DNA of 64,000 nt from Arenibacter palladensis (GCF_900129275.1 NZ_FQUX01000007.1:1-64000); one strand, 5' to 3'; positions 45,843-54,967 are shown, numbered from the stretch's first letter. Numbers and translations: made by a program. The notes: a model not told the origin generated them from the letters alone.

Positions 45843-45859
45843 TATAGTTTTAAACTATA
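45843..45859. other. Palindrome upstream of the sulfatase start codon
   Basis: TATAGTTT-T-AAACTATA (45843-45859) lies 15 bp before the start codon of the minus-strand sulfatase gene, in its leader. It could act as an operator or RNA hairpin; it is AT-rich and may be chance. Confidence 0.35.
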
Positions 45860-45968
45860 TATACTACGCTTAATTTTGGCCCTACTTTGACCGGCCTTAT
45901 CGGAACCGCCAAAAAAACGGAATACCCATAAGAGGCATTCACTTTACGGGTCAGTTCTGATTAAAGGC

Positions 45969-46014
45969 TAAACTTACGTTGGTTATTTAAGGGAACTATC
46001 CTGTTGTGTGCTGT
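45969..46014 (-). promoter_or_regulatory. Regulon promoter 7 (single sulfatase)
   Basis: On the minus strand ACAGC ACACA ACAGG ATAGT (46014-45995) is followed after 18 bp by TAAGTTTA (45976-45969), five of six to TAnnTTTG. It lies 140 bp upstream of the sulfatase start codon, in the 301-bp gap behind the end of the GntR gene. Confidence 0.74.
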
Positions 46015-46129
46015 TAAAAGGCAACGGAAATAACGGCATAGTATAGTCGGACCAATTGTGGTTCAATAGAATTAGTGTCCGTTGGAAAGTTTAGTTGTTT
46101 GTTCTGATAGGGGAGTTTCTTATAAGACC

Positions 46130-47170
46130 TTATATGGAATTCCGGTCTATAAAATTAAACGGGTTTTTAATCTTTCCCTTTTCCTTGTTCAAGATCATTC
46201 TGGAGGCAGTTTCCCCCATTACCTTAAAGTCTGTAGAAATAACGGTAATGCCCAATAATTCCTTTAATGGGGTGTCGTTGTAGGATATAACCCCTATCTC
46301 CACACCTAAAATAAACTCTTTGTCCCGGATCTGATTCACCAAACTCACTAAGTCGTTTTCTTCAATGGTAATAAAGAGATCGCCCTTTTTAAGAATGATA
46401 TCATCAAAAATTTCATCCAGGATCTCGAAATCTATTTTGTGTTCTACACAAAATTTGCGAAAGCCGTGCAATATTCTCCTGGGATAAGGATATACGGCAT
46501 TTTCGGGATAGACCAGAATCAGTTTTCCATATCGCGAGATCTTTGGCAACCCTTCCTTTAGGGCATTGTAGATATCATTCTCAAAATCCTGATAGATTTC
46601 AATGAAATCCCCTTCAATTTCAAGTTTATTATTGTCCATCAACACTAATTTGTTCTTGGGAATCATATTGATGGCCTTAATGGCTTCATCGGTAGAACTA
46701 ATGTGTTTAAGATCGTCCGTCTTAAAATGCGGCATGATGACGTAATAATCATATGCGTTGATGTTCTTCTCTAAAAGATTTACAAAAAGTGAGTTGTCGC
46801 AATGATAAATATGTAGGTCTGTATGGGAGTTGCCCCCAATAGTGTTTATAAAGGAATTGTAAATGCGCATTTTATAGGCGCTCAACTTATTGATTAGGAA
46901 TAGTATATTGACCTTGGATATGAGTTTTGTTCTGGTTATGTAATAACCTTTGCCCCTTATGGAGGTAATTATCTTACGTTCCTTTAATATCTGGTAAGCC
47001 TTTTCAACAGTATCTCTGGAAAGCAAAAATTCCTCGCTCAAGCTATTGATGGAAGGAATTTTATCATCAATCTTCAAGTTGCCATTGGAAATGTTGTTAA
47101 TTACGGAATCTACTAGCTGCCTGTATTTAGGGATCCTGGAATTTTCATCTATTTTGAGGTATTTGAACAT
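46130..47170 (-). CDS. GntR-family regulator with sugar-binding (LacI-like) effector domain
   Basis: This 346-residue cytoplasmic protein has an N-terminal winged HTH (about 10-80): RIPKYRQLVDSVINNISNG, INSLSEEFLLSRDTVEKAYQILKERKIITSIRGKGYYI. The rest (about 85-340) has the alternating pattern of a periplasmic-binding-protein-like fold (VNILFLINKLSAYKMRIYNSF, YDYYVIMPHF, KLVLMDNN, LILVYPENAVYPYPRRILHGFRKF, GVEIGVISYNDTPLKELLGITVISTDF). Such GntR-LacI chimeras control rhamnose or fucose genes in Bacteroidota. It is divergent from the rhamnose operon and flanked by regulon promoters 7 and 8, so it is a candidate regulator of that operon or of the whole locus. Confidence 0.85.
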   Translation of the reverse strand: MFKYLKIDENSRIPKYRQLVDSVINNISNGNLKIDDKIPSINSLSEEFLLSRDTVEKAYQILKERKIITSIRGKGYYITRTKLISKVNILFLINKLSAYKMRIYNSFINTIGGNSHTDLHIYHCDNSLFVNLLEKNINAYDYYVIMPHFKTDDLKHISSTDEAIKAINMIPKNKLVLMDNNKLEIEGDFIEIYQDFENDIYNALKEGLPKISRYGKLILVYPENAVYPYPRRILHGFRKFCVEHKIDFEILDEIFDDIILKKGDLFITIEENDLVSLVNQIRDKEFILGVEIGVISYNDTPLKELLGITVISTDFKVMGETASRMILNKEKGKIKNPFNFIDRNSI

Positions 47171-47324
47171 ATCTAAGCTAATCTATAATAATGATAATTT
47201 AAAATAATAAGTCTGCCGCTATTGTTTATTCTTCAATAATAAGCTATTTAATTTTAAATTTATTTATAAAATTAAGCACTTTTGGTTCCAGGAAGGTCGA
47301 TAAAATTAAAAAAAATCACTGCTT

Positions 47325-47370
47325 GCAGTACAGTACAGGATGCATTCAGGAGAACTGTGCAATACTTTAG
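47325..47370 (+). promoter_or_regulatory. Regulon promoter 8 (rhamnose operon)
   Basis: GCAGT ACAGT ACAGG ATGCA (47325-47344) is followed after 18 bp by TACTTTAG (47363-47370), five of six to TAnnTTTG. The aldolase start codon is only 30 bp downstream. It lies in the 230-bp divergent gap shared with the GntR gene. Confidence 0.78.
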
Positions 47371-47400
47371 CAATCATAAAACTTTTGAAGCTATTAAATT

Positions 47401-49506
47401 ATGAATCATTCCGTAAAGAATTTTAAATACGTTAATTATCTCTGGGAAGAGAGTAAGGCGGAAGCGCTGGGCGACGATCAGGTAGAACTGTTTCTTTATA
47501 GGTCCAATATTTTAGGGGCCGACCTTCGAATAACCAATTATGGTGGGGGCAATACCAGTTGTAAGACCGTTGAAAAGGATCCTTTGACCAATGAAGAGGT
47601 AGAGGTAATGTGGATCAAGGGTTCCGGTGGGGATATAGGTACCTTGAACAAAGCAGGTATCGCCGGATTATATACCGAACGATTGAGAAACTTGAAAAAC
47701 GTATATGGAGGTCTTGCGGATGAGGACCGAATGGTAGGTCTTTTTGACCATTGTATTTACGATCTGGAAAGTAAGGCTCCGTCCATAGATACTCCCTTGC
47801 ATGGCCTACTTCCCTTTAAACATATAGACCATTTGCATCCAGATGCCTTGATAGCGGTGGCTGCGGCCAAGGATAGTGAAAAGGTGACCAAGGAAATTTG
47901 GGGAGATACCATGGGCTGGGTACCTTGGCAAAGGCCAGGTTTTGATCTAGGCCTGCAATTGGAAAAATGTTTGAACGACAATCCCGGTATAAGGGGGATC
48001 GTTTTGGGGAGTCACGGACTTTTCACCTGGGGGGACACCTCTTATGAGTGCTATATGAACAGCTTGGAGGTCATAGAAATGGCTTCAGAGTATATAGCCA
48101 AAAAGATTAAGGAAAAAGGCAGCATATTTGGAGGACAAAAAGTTAAAAGCCTGCCCCAAAAGGAACGCGCTGAAAAAGCTTCCCAAATAATGCCATTGCT
48201 AAGGGGACTTTGTTCTTCCGAAAATAGAATGATAGGGCATTTTTCAGATAGTGATGTGGTCTTGGAGTATATCAATAGCAATGACTTGGAGCGCTTGGCA
48301 CCAATGGGTACTTCCTGTCCCGATCATTTTCTAAGAACGAAAATACAGCCTTTGGTTTTAGATCTGGATCCCAAGGAAGATCTTGGTGATGCCAAAGCCG
48401 TGTTGAAAAAACTGGAACCGGCCTTTGAGGCTTACAGACAAGGCTACAAAGATTATTATGAGACCTGTAAAAGGGACAATAGCCCGGCCATGCGCGACCC
48501 TAATCCAGTGATCATCATATATCCAGGTATTGGGATGTTCAGTTTTGCAAAGAACAAGCAGACCACTAGGGTGGCAAGTGAGTTTTACATCAATGCCATC
48601 AATGTAATGAGGGGCGCCGAAGCCATTACCGAGTATACTTCTTTGCCGAGGCAAGAAGCTTTTGATATTGAATATTGGTTGCTAGAGGAGGCCAAATTGC
48701 AACGTATGCCCAAAGAACAGCCCTTATCCAGAAAAGTAGCATTGGTTACCGGAGCAGGTGGTGGTATAGGCAAGGCCATTGCAGATAAATTGGCAAAGGA
48801 AGGTGCCAATGTGGTATTGACAGATATAGCCGAAGATAGATTGAAGGAGGCTGTAGGTACCTATAAGTCGGATACTGCCAGTTATGCGGTTTGCGATGTT
48901 ACCAAAAGTGAATCTATTGCCGAGGCTTATAAGAAAGCTTGTTTGGAGTTTGGCGGTGTGGATATTGTAGTGCATAGTGCAGGACTTGCCATTTCCAAGC
49001 CATTGGACGAGACCACCGAAAAGGATTGGGATATTTTGCAGAATGTTTTGGTAAAAGGACAGTTTGAACTTGCCAAACAGGCAGTTGCCATAATGCGCAA
49101 ACAGGGTCTTGGAGGAGATTTTATAAGTATAGCCAGTAAGAACGGACTAGTTTCAGGCCCAAACAATGTGGGCTACGGTACCGCCAAGGCAGCACAACAA
49201 CATATGGCCCGTTTATTGGCAGCCGAATTGGGCGGTGACAAGATCCGTGTCAACACAGTAAACCCGGACGGGGTTATAGTGGGAAGTAAGATTTGGGAAG
49301 GCGATTGGGCCGAAGGTAGGGCCAAGGCCTACGGAATTACTGTGGACGAATTGCCAGCACATTACGCCAAAAGAAATTTATTGAACGAGATTATTTATCC
49401 AGAGGATATTGCCAACGGTGTTTTTGCCTGTGTTGCCATCCTGGATAAGACTACCGGGAATATAATAAATGTGGATGGCGGTATGGCCAATGCATTTGTA
49501 AGATAG
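47401..49506 (+). CDS. rhaE: Bifunctional rhamnulose-1-phosphate aldolase / L-lactaldehyde dehydrogenase
   Basis: This 701-residue cytoplasmic fusion has an N-terminal class-II aldolase domain (about 20-420: TNYGGGNTSCKT, VMWIKGSGGD, HIDHLHPDALIAVAAA, GIVLGSHGLFTWGD) with the His residues of the zinc site. A C-terminal short-chain dehydrogenase follows (about 440-700: ALVTGAGGGIGKAIADKL dinucleotide motif, YGTAKAAQQH with the YxxxK catalytic pair, and INVDGGMANAF). It splits rhamnulose-1-P to DHAP and L-lactaldehyde and oxidises the latter to L-lactate. It is the first gene of the rhamnose operon, with isomerase, kinase and alpha-hydroxyacid dehydrogenase downstream. Confidence 0.93.
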   Translation: MNHSVKNFKYVNYLWEESKAEALGDDQVELFLYRSNILGADLRITNYGGGNTSCKTVEKDPLTNEEVEVMWIKGSGGDIGTLNKAGIAGLYTERLRNLKNVYGGLADEDRMVGLFDHCIYDLESKAPSIDTPLHGLLPFKHIDHLHPDALIAVAAAKDSEKVTKEIWGDTMGWVPWQRPGFDLGLQLEKCLNDNPGIRGIVLGSHGLFTWGDTSYECYMNSLEVIEMASEYIAKKIKEKGSIFGGQKVKSLPQKERAEKASQIMPLLRGLCSSENRMIGHFSDSDVVLEYINSNDLERLAPMGTSCPDHFLRTKIQPLVLDLDPKEDLGDAKAVLKKLEPAFEAYRQGYKDYYETCKRDNSPAMRDPNPVIIIYPGIGMFSFAKNKQTTRVASEFYINAINVMRGAEAITEYTSLPRQEAFDIEYWLLEEAKLQRMPKEQPLSRKVALVTGAGGGIGKAIADKLAKEGANVVLTDIAEDRLKEAVGTYKSDTASYAVCDVTKSESIAEAYKKACLEFGGVDIVVHSAGLAISKPLDETTEKDWDILQNVLVKGQFELAKQAVAIMRKQGLGGDFISIASKNGLVSGPNNVGYGTAKAAQQHMARLLAAELGGDKIRVNTVNPDGVIVGSKIWEGDWAEGRAKAYGITVDELPAHYAKRNLLNEIIYPEDIANGVFACVAILDKTTGNIINVDGGMANAFVR

Positions 49507-49536
49507 TTAGTAAATTAGTTAGAGTTAGTTTTTTTG

Positions 49537-49573
49537 AGACCTGTCGGGTATCGTACAAATTCCTGACAGGTCT
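49537..49573 (+). other. Intercistronic hairpin in the rhamnose operon
   Basis: AGACCTGTCGGG (49537-49548) pairs with CCTGACAGGTCT (49562-49573) with one mismatch and a 13-nt loop. It lies between the aldolase and isomerase genes. No T-run follows, so a stabilising or processing role is more likely than termination. Confidence 0.5.
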
Positions 49574-49592
49574 AATTCTAATCGGGAATATA

Positions 49593-50873
49593 ATGAGAAT
49601 AGATAAAGAAAGAATACAGGAAAAGAACCAAAAGGATTTAAAATCGCACCAGGAAAAATTCGATTTTTTATCGAATGTCCTAGTGAAGGATGGTTGTAAT
49701 GTCCATGATATTATCAATAAATTAGCGGAATTTCAAGTGGCAATTCCAAGTTGGGCCCTAGGCGCAGGAGGAACCAGGTTTGGGAGGTTCTCATTTCATG
49801 GGGAACCATCCACATTGGAGCAAAAAATAGATGATGTTGGTATTTTACATGCCCTGACCCAGACGGCGGGTGCCATTTCCCTGCATATTCCCTGGGATAT
49901 ACCACAGGATTATGAAGCCATAAAACAATTGGCCACTTCGCACAGTATTGTTTTTGACGCGGTAAACTCCAACACTTTTCAGGATCAAAAAGATGCCAAG
50001 GAAAGTTATAGATTCGGTTCGTTGAGCAATAGGGAGAAGGCGATAAGGCAACAGGCGGTTCAGCACAATTTGGATGTTATTGATATAGGCAACAAATTGG
50101 GGTCCAAAAGTCTTACGGTCTGGTTGGCCGATGGGTCCAATTTTCCGGGACAGAACAATTTTCAGAATGCCCTGCAAAATACCCAGGACAGTCTAAAGGA
50201 TATCTATAGGGCCTTGCCGGAGGATTGGAAGTTGTTCATTGAATACAAACCTTATGAACCAAATTTTTACAGTACTGTAATCCAGGATTGGGGCACTTCT
50301 TTTATGTTGGCCAACGAATGTGGCGATAAGGCGTATACCTTGGTGGATTTGGGACATCATTTGCCCAATACCAATATAGAACAGATCGTTGCCACCCTGA
50401 TGATGAAGGGTAAATTGGGCGGTTTTCACTTTAATGACAGTAAATACGGGGATGATGATATTACCGTAGGCAGTATTAAACCTTATGCCCTCTTTTTAAT
50501 TTTTAACGAATTGGTCTACGGGATGAACAATAATCCCCAAAATCCATACCCGGCATGGATGATCGATGCCAGTCATAATATTAAAGACCCCATGGAGGAT
50601 TTGATCCAATCCTTGGAAGCCATCCAGGAAGCATATGCCAAGGCATTGTTGATAGATCAGGACCAATTGAGAACGGCTCAAATGGAAAACGATGTAGTCC
50701 GCTGTCAGGAGATACTTCAGAATGCCTATCGTACAGATGTAAGACCATTGTTGCAGGAAGCAAGACGTAAGAGTGGTGGGGCACTTTCTCCCCTAAATGC
50801 CTATCGTTCACTTAAGGTGAGGGAAAATTTGATCAACGTAAGGGGCAAAAACAGTGTAGCTTCAGGATTATAA
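49593..50873 (+). CDS. rhaI: L-rhamnose isomerase (TIM-barrel, xylose-isomerase-like)
   Basis: This 426-residue cytoplasmic protein belongs to the rhamnose-isomerase type found outside E. coli. Features include FQVAIPSWALGAGGTRFGRF near the N-terminus, ISLHIPWDIP, WKLFIEYKPYEPNFYST (metal-ligand Glu region), YTLVDLGHHLPNTNIEQIVA (Asp, His) and LGGFHFNDSKYGDDD (His, Asp). It converts L-rhamnose to L-rhamnulose. It lies 86 bp after the aldolase fusion and 9 bp before the kinase. Its place in the operon makes the assignment strong. Confidence 0.92.
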   Translation: MRIDKERIQEKNQKDLKSHQEKFDFLSNVLVKDGCNVHDIINKLAEFQVAIPSWALGAGGTRFGRFSFHGEPSTLEQKIDDVGILHALTQTAGAISLHIPWDIPQDYEAIKQLATSHSIVFDAVNSNTFQDQKDAKESYRFGSLSNREKAIRQQAVQHNLDVIDIGNKLGSKSLTVWLADGSNFPGQNNFQNALQNTQDSLKDIYRALPEDWKLFIEYKPYEPNFYSTVIQDWGTSFMLANECGDKAYTLVDLGHHLPNTNIEQIVATLMMKGKLGGFHFNDSKYGDDDITVGSIKPYALFLIFNELVYGMNNNPQNPYPAWMIDASHNIKDPMEDLIQSLEAIQEAYAKALLIDQDQLRTAQMENDVVRCQEILQNAYRTDVRPLLQEARRKSGGALSPLNAYRSLKVRENLINVRGKNSVASGL

Positions 50874-50882
50874 CACAACCAA

Positions 50883-52256
50883 ATGAAAAAGAAAGTAACG
50901 GCGGTATTTGATATAGGAAAGACCAATAAAAAATTCTTTCTTTTCGATAAGGATTTTCAGGAAGTGTATAGGGAATATACGCGTTTTGAAAATATTAAAG
51001 ATGAGGATGGTTACCCAACAGAAGATCTTGAGCAATTAAAAATATGGTTAAAAGAGGTTTTTGACAGGATATTGGATGCCCAGGAGTATAACATTACTGC
51101 AATAAACTTTTCATCCTATGGTGCCAGCTTGGTGCATTTGGATGAAAATGATGATGTGGTAACACCACTTTATAATTATACCAAGGAGATTCCTCAGGAA
51201 ATAATAGACTCATTTTATGAAAAATATGGCCCTAAATTGGATTTTGCATTGGCCACGGGTTCTCCAGTTACCGGACTTTTAAATTCGGGAATTCAATTGT
51301 ACTGGCTAAAACATACAAAACCTGAAATCTTTAAAAGAATAAAGTACTCCTTACATTTGCCCCAATATTTAAGTTTTATCTTCACGGGTATCCCTGTAAG
51401 TGAACATACCAGCATTGGTTGCCATACGGCACTATGGGATTATACCAAAAAAGATTATCACGATTGGGTCTATAAAGAGGGTATTTATAAAATATTACCT
51501 AGGATCGTTTCTACCGAGACCAGTATCAATATGAACTATAACGGCAAGCGTATTAAGATAGGTGTCGGAATACATGATAGTTCGGCGGCATTGTTGCCCT
51601 ATGTACGAAGTGTACGAAAAAAATTCATACTTGTTTCTACTGGAACATGGAGTATAACCATGAACCCATTTTCTGAGGAAGCACTAAAAGATTCGGATAT
51701 TGATAAAAATTGTATCAATTATATGCGGATCAATGGTAAGGCAGTCAAAGCCTCAAGCTTGTTTCTTGGCAATGAATATAAGGAACAAGTCAAAACGCTT
51801 TCCGAACATTTTCAGGTTTCCAGCGAATACCATAAAACGATTCGGTTTAATCATGACATTTATCTTGAAATTATCAAAGATTTCGAATATATGTACCGAT
51901 GGGTAAGTATTAGTGATGAAAGGATGGCAGAATCTACAATAATCCCTTACGATAACTATGAACACGCCTATCATCAATTAATGGTGGAACTTGTTCTACT
52001 GCAGGTGGAATGTATTAAAACAGTAAGTGGAAAGGATAACATTGAGAAATTATATATAGATGGGGGTTTTACGGATAATGACGTATACATTCAACTGATA
52101 TCACACTATCTAAGAAATATGAAGCTAAGCACTACGGATTCCTCTTTGGGGTCCGCTCTGGGTGCGGCACTATGTATATCGGACGTAAGATTGAACTCCA
52201 AATTCCTTAGAAAGAACTACGCATTAAAGAAACATGTGCCCTTTATAATTCAATAA
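50883..52256 (+). CDS. rhaB: L-rhamnulokinase, FGGY family
   Basis: This 457-residue protein begins KVTAVFDIGKTNKKFFLFD, the ATPase-fold phosphate-1 motif of FGGY kinases. It also shows INFSSYGASLVHLDE, KFILVSTGTWSITMNPF and LYIDGGFTDNDVYIQLISHYL (adenosine motif). It phosphorylates rhamnulose at O1, making the substrate for the aldolase. The length is near that of RhaB. Position between isomerase and hydroxyacid dehydrogenase in a rhamnose operon supports rhamnulose rather than fuculose, but fuculose cannot be fully excluded. Confidence 0.88.
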   Translation: MKKKVTAVFDIGKTNKKFFLFDKDFQEVYREYTRFENIKDEDGYPTEDLEQLKIWLKEVFDRILDAQEYNITAINFSSYGASLVHLDENDDVVTPLYNYTKEIPQEIIDSFYEKYGPKLDFALATGSPVTGLLNSGIQLYWLKHTKPEIFKRIKYSLHLPQYLSFIFTGIPVSEHTSIGCHTALWDYTKKDYHDWVYKEGIYKILPRIVSTETSINMNYNGKRIKIGVGIHDSSAALLPYVRSVRKKFILVSTGTWSITMNPFSEEALKDSDIDKNCINYMRINGKAVKASSLFLGNEYKEQVKTLSEHFQVSSEYHKTIRFNHDIYLEIIKDFEYMYRWVSISDERMAESTIIPYDNYEHAYHQLMVELVLLQVECIKTVSGKDNIEKLYIDGGFTDNDVYIQLISHYLRNMKLSTTDSSLGSALGAALCISDVRLNSKFLRKNYALKKHVPFIIQ

Positions 52257-52258
52257 TT

Positions 52259-53404
52259 ATGACATCAGAAATAAGTTCACGGTTTCCGTCTATGGATGAT
52301 TTACGGGAAAGAGCAAAAAATAGGGTTCCCCAATTTGCTTTTGAATATTTGGATGGAGGGTGTAATGAAGATGTCAGTATTATAAGAAATACGGCAGAAA
52401 TAAGGGATGTGCAACTACAACCACGCTACCTTCGCAATTTTGGGGAAAGCAGTACGCGGACCAAAGTTTTGGGTATGGAATTTGATGCCCCCTTTGGGAT
52501 TTCCCCAGTGGGCCTACAAGGATTAATGTGGCCCAATTCCCCTGAAATCTTGGCAAAGGCCGCACATAAGCACAACGTTCCCTTTATCTTGAGTACCGTT
52601 ACAACTCTGAGTATTGAAAGGGCCAGTGAGCTTACCGAGGGGAAAGCTTGGTTTCAATTGTACAATCCCGTTGATGATACTTTACGAGATGATATAATTG
52701 ATCGTGCAGAGGCCGCTGGATGTCCTGTGCTGGTGCTACTTTGCGATGTGCCTACTTTTGGATATAGGCCACGTGATATTCGCAACGGTCTGGCGTTGCC
52801 GCCAAAAATGTCGGTAAAAAATATTCTTCAGATTTTAGGAAAGCCTACATGGGCCTATAATACCCTTAAATACGGTCAACCTACTTTTCAGACCTTAAAA
52901 CCATATACCCCAGAGGGACTCAATTTAAAACAGTTGGGGCAGTTTATGGACAAGACTTTTTCAGGTCGATTGAATGCCGAAAAAATTAAGCCCATCCGAG
53001 ACAAATGGAAGGGTAAATTGGTGCTAAAAGGGGTGGCCTCCGAGCAGGATACCAAAGACGCCATAGATATGGGTTTTGATGGTATCATTGTATCAAACCA
53101 CGGGGGAAGACAATTGGATGCTGCACAATCCACTATCAATTCGCTCAGGGAAATAACCCAGTACGGTGATCAAATTGAGATCATGATGGATAGTGGTCTT
53201 CGTTCCGGTCCCGATATAGCACGGGCCATGGCAAGTGGAGCCAAGTTTACTTTTATGGGACGCTCCTTTATGTACGGTGCCGCAGCCTTGGGGAACAAGG
53301 GCGGGGATCATACCATTGCCATGTTGAAGACCCAATTTAAGCAGGTCATGGACCAGCTTTGCTGTGAGCGAGTGGAGGATTTACCAAATCATCTGATAAA
53401 ATAA
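52259..53404 (+). CDS. FMN-dependent alpha-hydroxyacid dehydrogenase (L-lactate dehydrogenase-like)
   Basis: This 381-residue protein is a member of the lactate/glycolate oxidase family. Features are FEYLDGGCNEDVSI, PFGISPVGLQGLMWP, FILSTVTTLSIERAS, WFQLYNPVDD, KGKLVLKGVASEQDTKDAIDMG (catalytic-region Lys) and GIIVSNHGGRQLDAAQ (active-site His). It ends with MMDSGLRSGPDIARAMASGAKFTFMGRSFMYG (phosphate binding of FMN). It oxidises an L-2-hydroxy acid, here most likely the L-lactate formed from rhamnose, to pyruvate. The start codon lies two bases after the kinase stop, so translation is coupled. Confidence 0.9.
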   Translation: MTSEISSRFPSMDDLRERAKNRVPQFAFEYLDGGCNEDVSIIRNTAEIRDVQLQPRYLRNFGESSTRTKVLGMEFDAPFGISPVGLQGLMWPNSPEILAKAAHKHNVPFILSTVTTLSIERASELTEGKAWFQLYNPVDDTLRDDIIDRAEAAGCPVLVLLCDVPTFGYRPRDIRNGLALPPKMSVKNILQILGKPTWAYNTLKYGQPTFQTLKPYTPEGLNLKQLGQFMDKTFSGRLNAEKIKPIRDKWKGKLVLKGVASEQDTKDAIDMGFDGIIVSNHGGRQLDAAQSTINSLREITQYGDQIEIMMDSGLRSGPDIARAMASGAKFTFMGRSFMYGAAALGNKGGDHTIAMLKTQFKQVMDQLCCERVEDLPNHLIK

Positions 53405-53435
53405 AGACTAAATAATGACCAAATAAACCAGACTT

Positions 53436-54842
53436 ATGAGCCAATTTAATATAGAAGAAGAAATAGAGGATATAGCAGGAGGAGAATTTGAACGCGTACC
53501 TGTACCCATATCCAAACTGAAAAGTTGGAAAAGTTTTCTTGGGATGTATGCAGGGGAACATGCGGCTGGAACCGAATTTGTAATTGGGCCTTTGTTCCTG
53601 ACAACAGGGGTAAGTGCCTTCGATCTTATTGTAGGACTGCTGTTGGGGAACTTATTGGCTGTACTCAGTTGGCGTTTTCTGACCGCCGAAATTGCCGTGA
53701 AGTACAGGTTGACCTTGTACTACCAATTGGAAAAGATCTGTGGAAAGAGTTTGGTTACGGGTTATAATTTGGCCAATGGAGTGCTTTTCTGTTTTTTGGC
53801 AGGGTCCATGATTACGGTTTCTGCCACGGCGGTGGGGATACCCTTTAATATGGAAATGCCCAAGCTTACGGATACCATGCCCAATGGTATGACCTGGGTT
53901 ATAATTGTTATTGCCCTTGGCGCGGTTATTTCATTGATAGCCTCCAAAGGCTATGACACCGTGTCCAAAGCGGCAAACTGGATGTCCCCCGTGATAGTAT
54001 TGGCCTTTCTGGCTTGTGGTATTGTGGCCTTAAATCAGTTGGGGGTAGGTAGCCTATCGGAATTTTGGGATATATGGGGAGAAGGTTCCGATCCTTTCCC
54101 AGGACAGATTAAATATACCTTCTGGCATGTTGTTATTTGGTCTTGGTTCGCCAATGCGGCCATGCATGTGGGGATGTCCGATCTATCCGTATTCCGTTTT
54201 GCTAAAAAGGCAAGTAGTGGATGGACCACGGCTGCCGGAATGTATGTAGGACATTATATGGCTTGGATAGCGGCAGCGCTGTTATATGCCGTTTATTTAA
54301 AATCACCTGAAGCTCAGGGACTTCTTGCCAATGGTGAGGCACCTACGGTAGCACCGGGGCCATTGGCCAACAATGCCATAGGTGTCTTTGGGATAATTGC
54401 TGTGGTTTTGGCTGGATGGACAACTGCCAATCCAACTATATACAGGGCGGGACTGGCCTTTCAGGCCATAGTGCCCAAACTTTCCACTTTTTGGGTTACC
54501 ATAATTGCTGGTACCTTGGCTACAGTAGCTGGACTTTTTCCAGCCTTTGCGATGAAATTACTTGGTTTTGTAGCTTTATACGGTTTTATTTTAGCGCCTT
54601 TTGGTGCCATTATCGTGTTCGAACATTTTTTCCATAAGCAGGCAGGAATCGTTAAGAATTATGCCGAAGTGGCCAATCTTAAATTTAATAAGGCCGTGTT
54701 TTTTGCATGGGCAATAAGCTTTGGACTGTTCTATTTTATATCGATTCAGTTCGATGTATTTCTGTCCTTTGTTACCTTACCGGCTTGGTTGCTTTGCGGT
54801 GTCCTGTTTTTAGTATTTAGTAAATGGATTCAAAAGAGTTGA
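53436..54842 (+). CDS. Permease resembling NCS1-type transporters
   Basis: This 468-residue polytopic inner-membrane protein has about 12 predicted membrane helices. The early MYAGEHAAGTEFVIGPLFL stretch, followed by LLLGNLLAVLSWRFLTAEIAVK, recalls nucleobase:cation symporter-1 proteins (cytosine/allantoin type). Later helices include TWVIIVIALGAVISLIA, VFGIIAVVLAGWTTANPTIYRAG and the final AWLLCGVLFLVF. As last gene of the rhamnose operon and the only permease there, it is the candidate importer of L-rhamnose (or exporter of an intermediate), which would be unusual for this family. The family is moderately secure; the substrate is inferred only. Confidence 0.75.
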   Translation: MSQFNIEEEIEDIAGGEFERVPVPISKLKSWKSFLGMYAGEHAAGTEFVIGPLFLTTGVSAFDLIVGLLLGNLLAVLSWRFLTAEIAVKYRLTLYYQLEKICGKSLVTGYNLANGVLFCFLAGSMITVSATAVGIPFNMEMPKLTDTMPNGMTWVIIVIALGAVISLIASKGYDTVSKAANWMSPVIVLAFLACGIVALNQLGVGSLSEFWDIWGEGSDPFPGQIKYTFWHVVIWSWFANAAMHVGMSDLSVFRFAKKASSGWTTAAGMYVGHYMAWIAAALLYAVYLKSPEAQGLLANGEAPTVAPGPLANNAIGVFGIIAVVLAGWTTANPTIYRAGLAFQAIVPKLSTFWVTIIAGTLATVAGLFPAFAMKLLGFVALYGFILAPFGAIIVFEHFFHKQAGIVKNYAEVANLKFNKAVFFAWAISFGLFYFISIQFDVFLSFVTLPAWLLCGVLFLVFSKWIQKS

Positions 54843-54967
54843 AATCGTGCTATAAGGATTCCAAATAACTAGGGGAACATAGTCGAGGAATTGAATTATA
54901 AATTTAAATCTTCTTCTTAAGACGTTACCAAGAAGTTTGCTTGAAGTCCTGTTTGTATATAAAAAAA

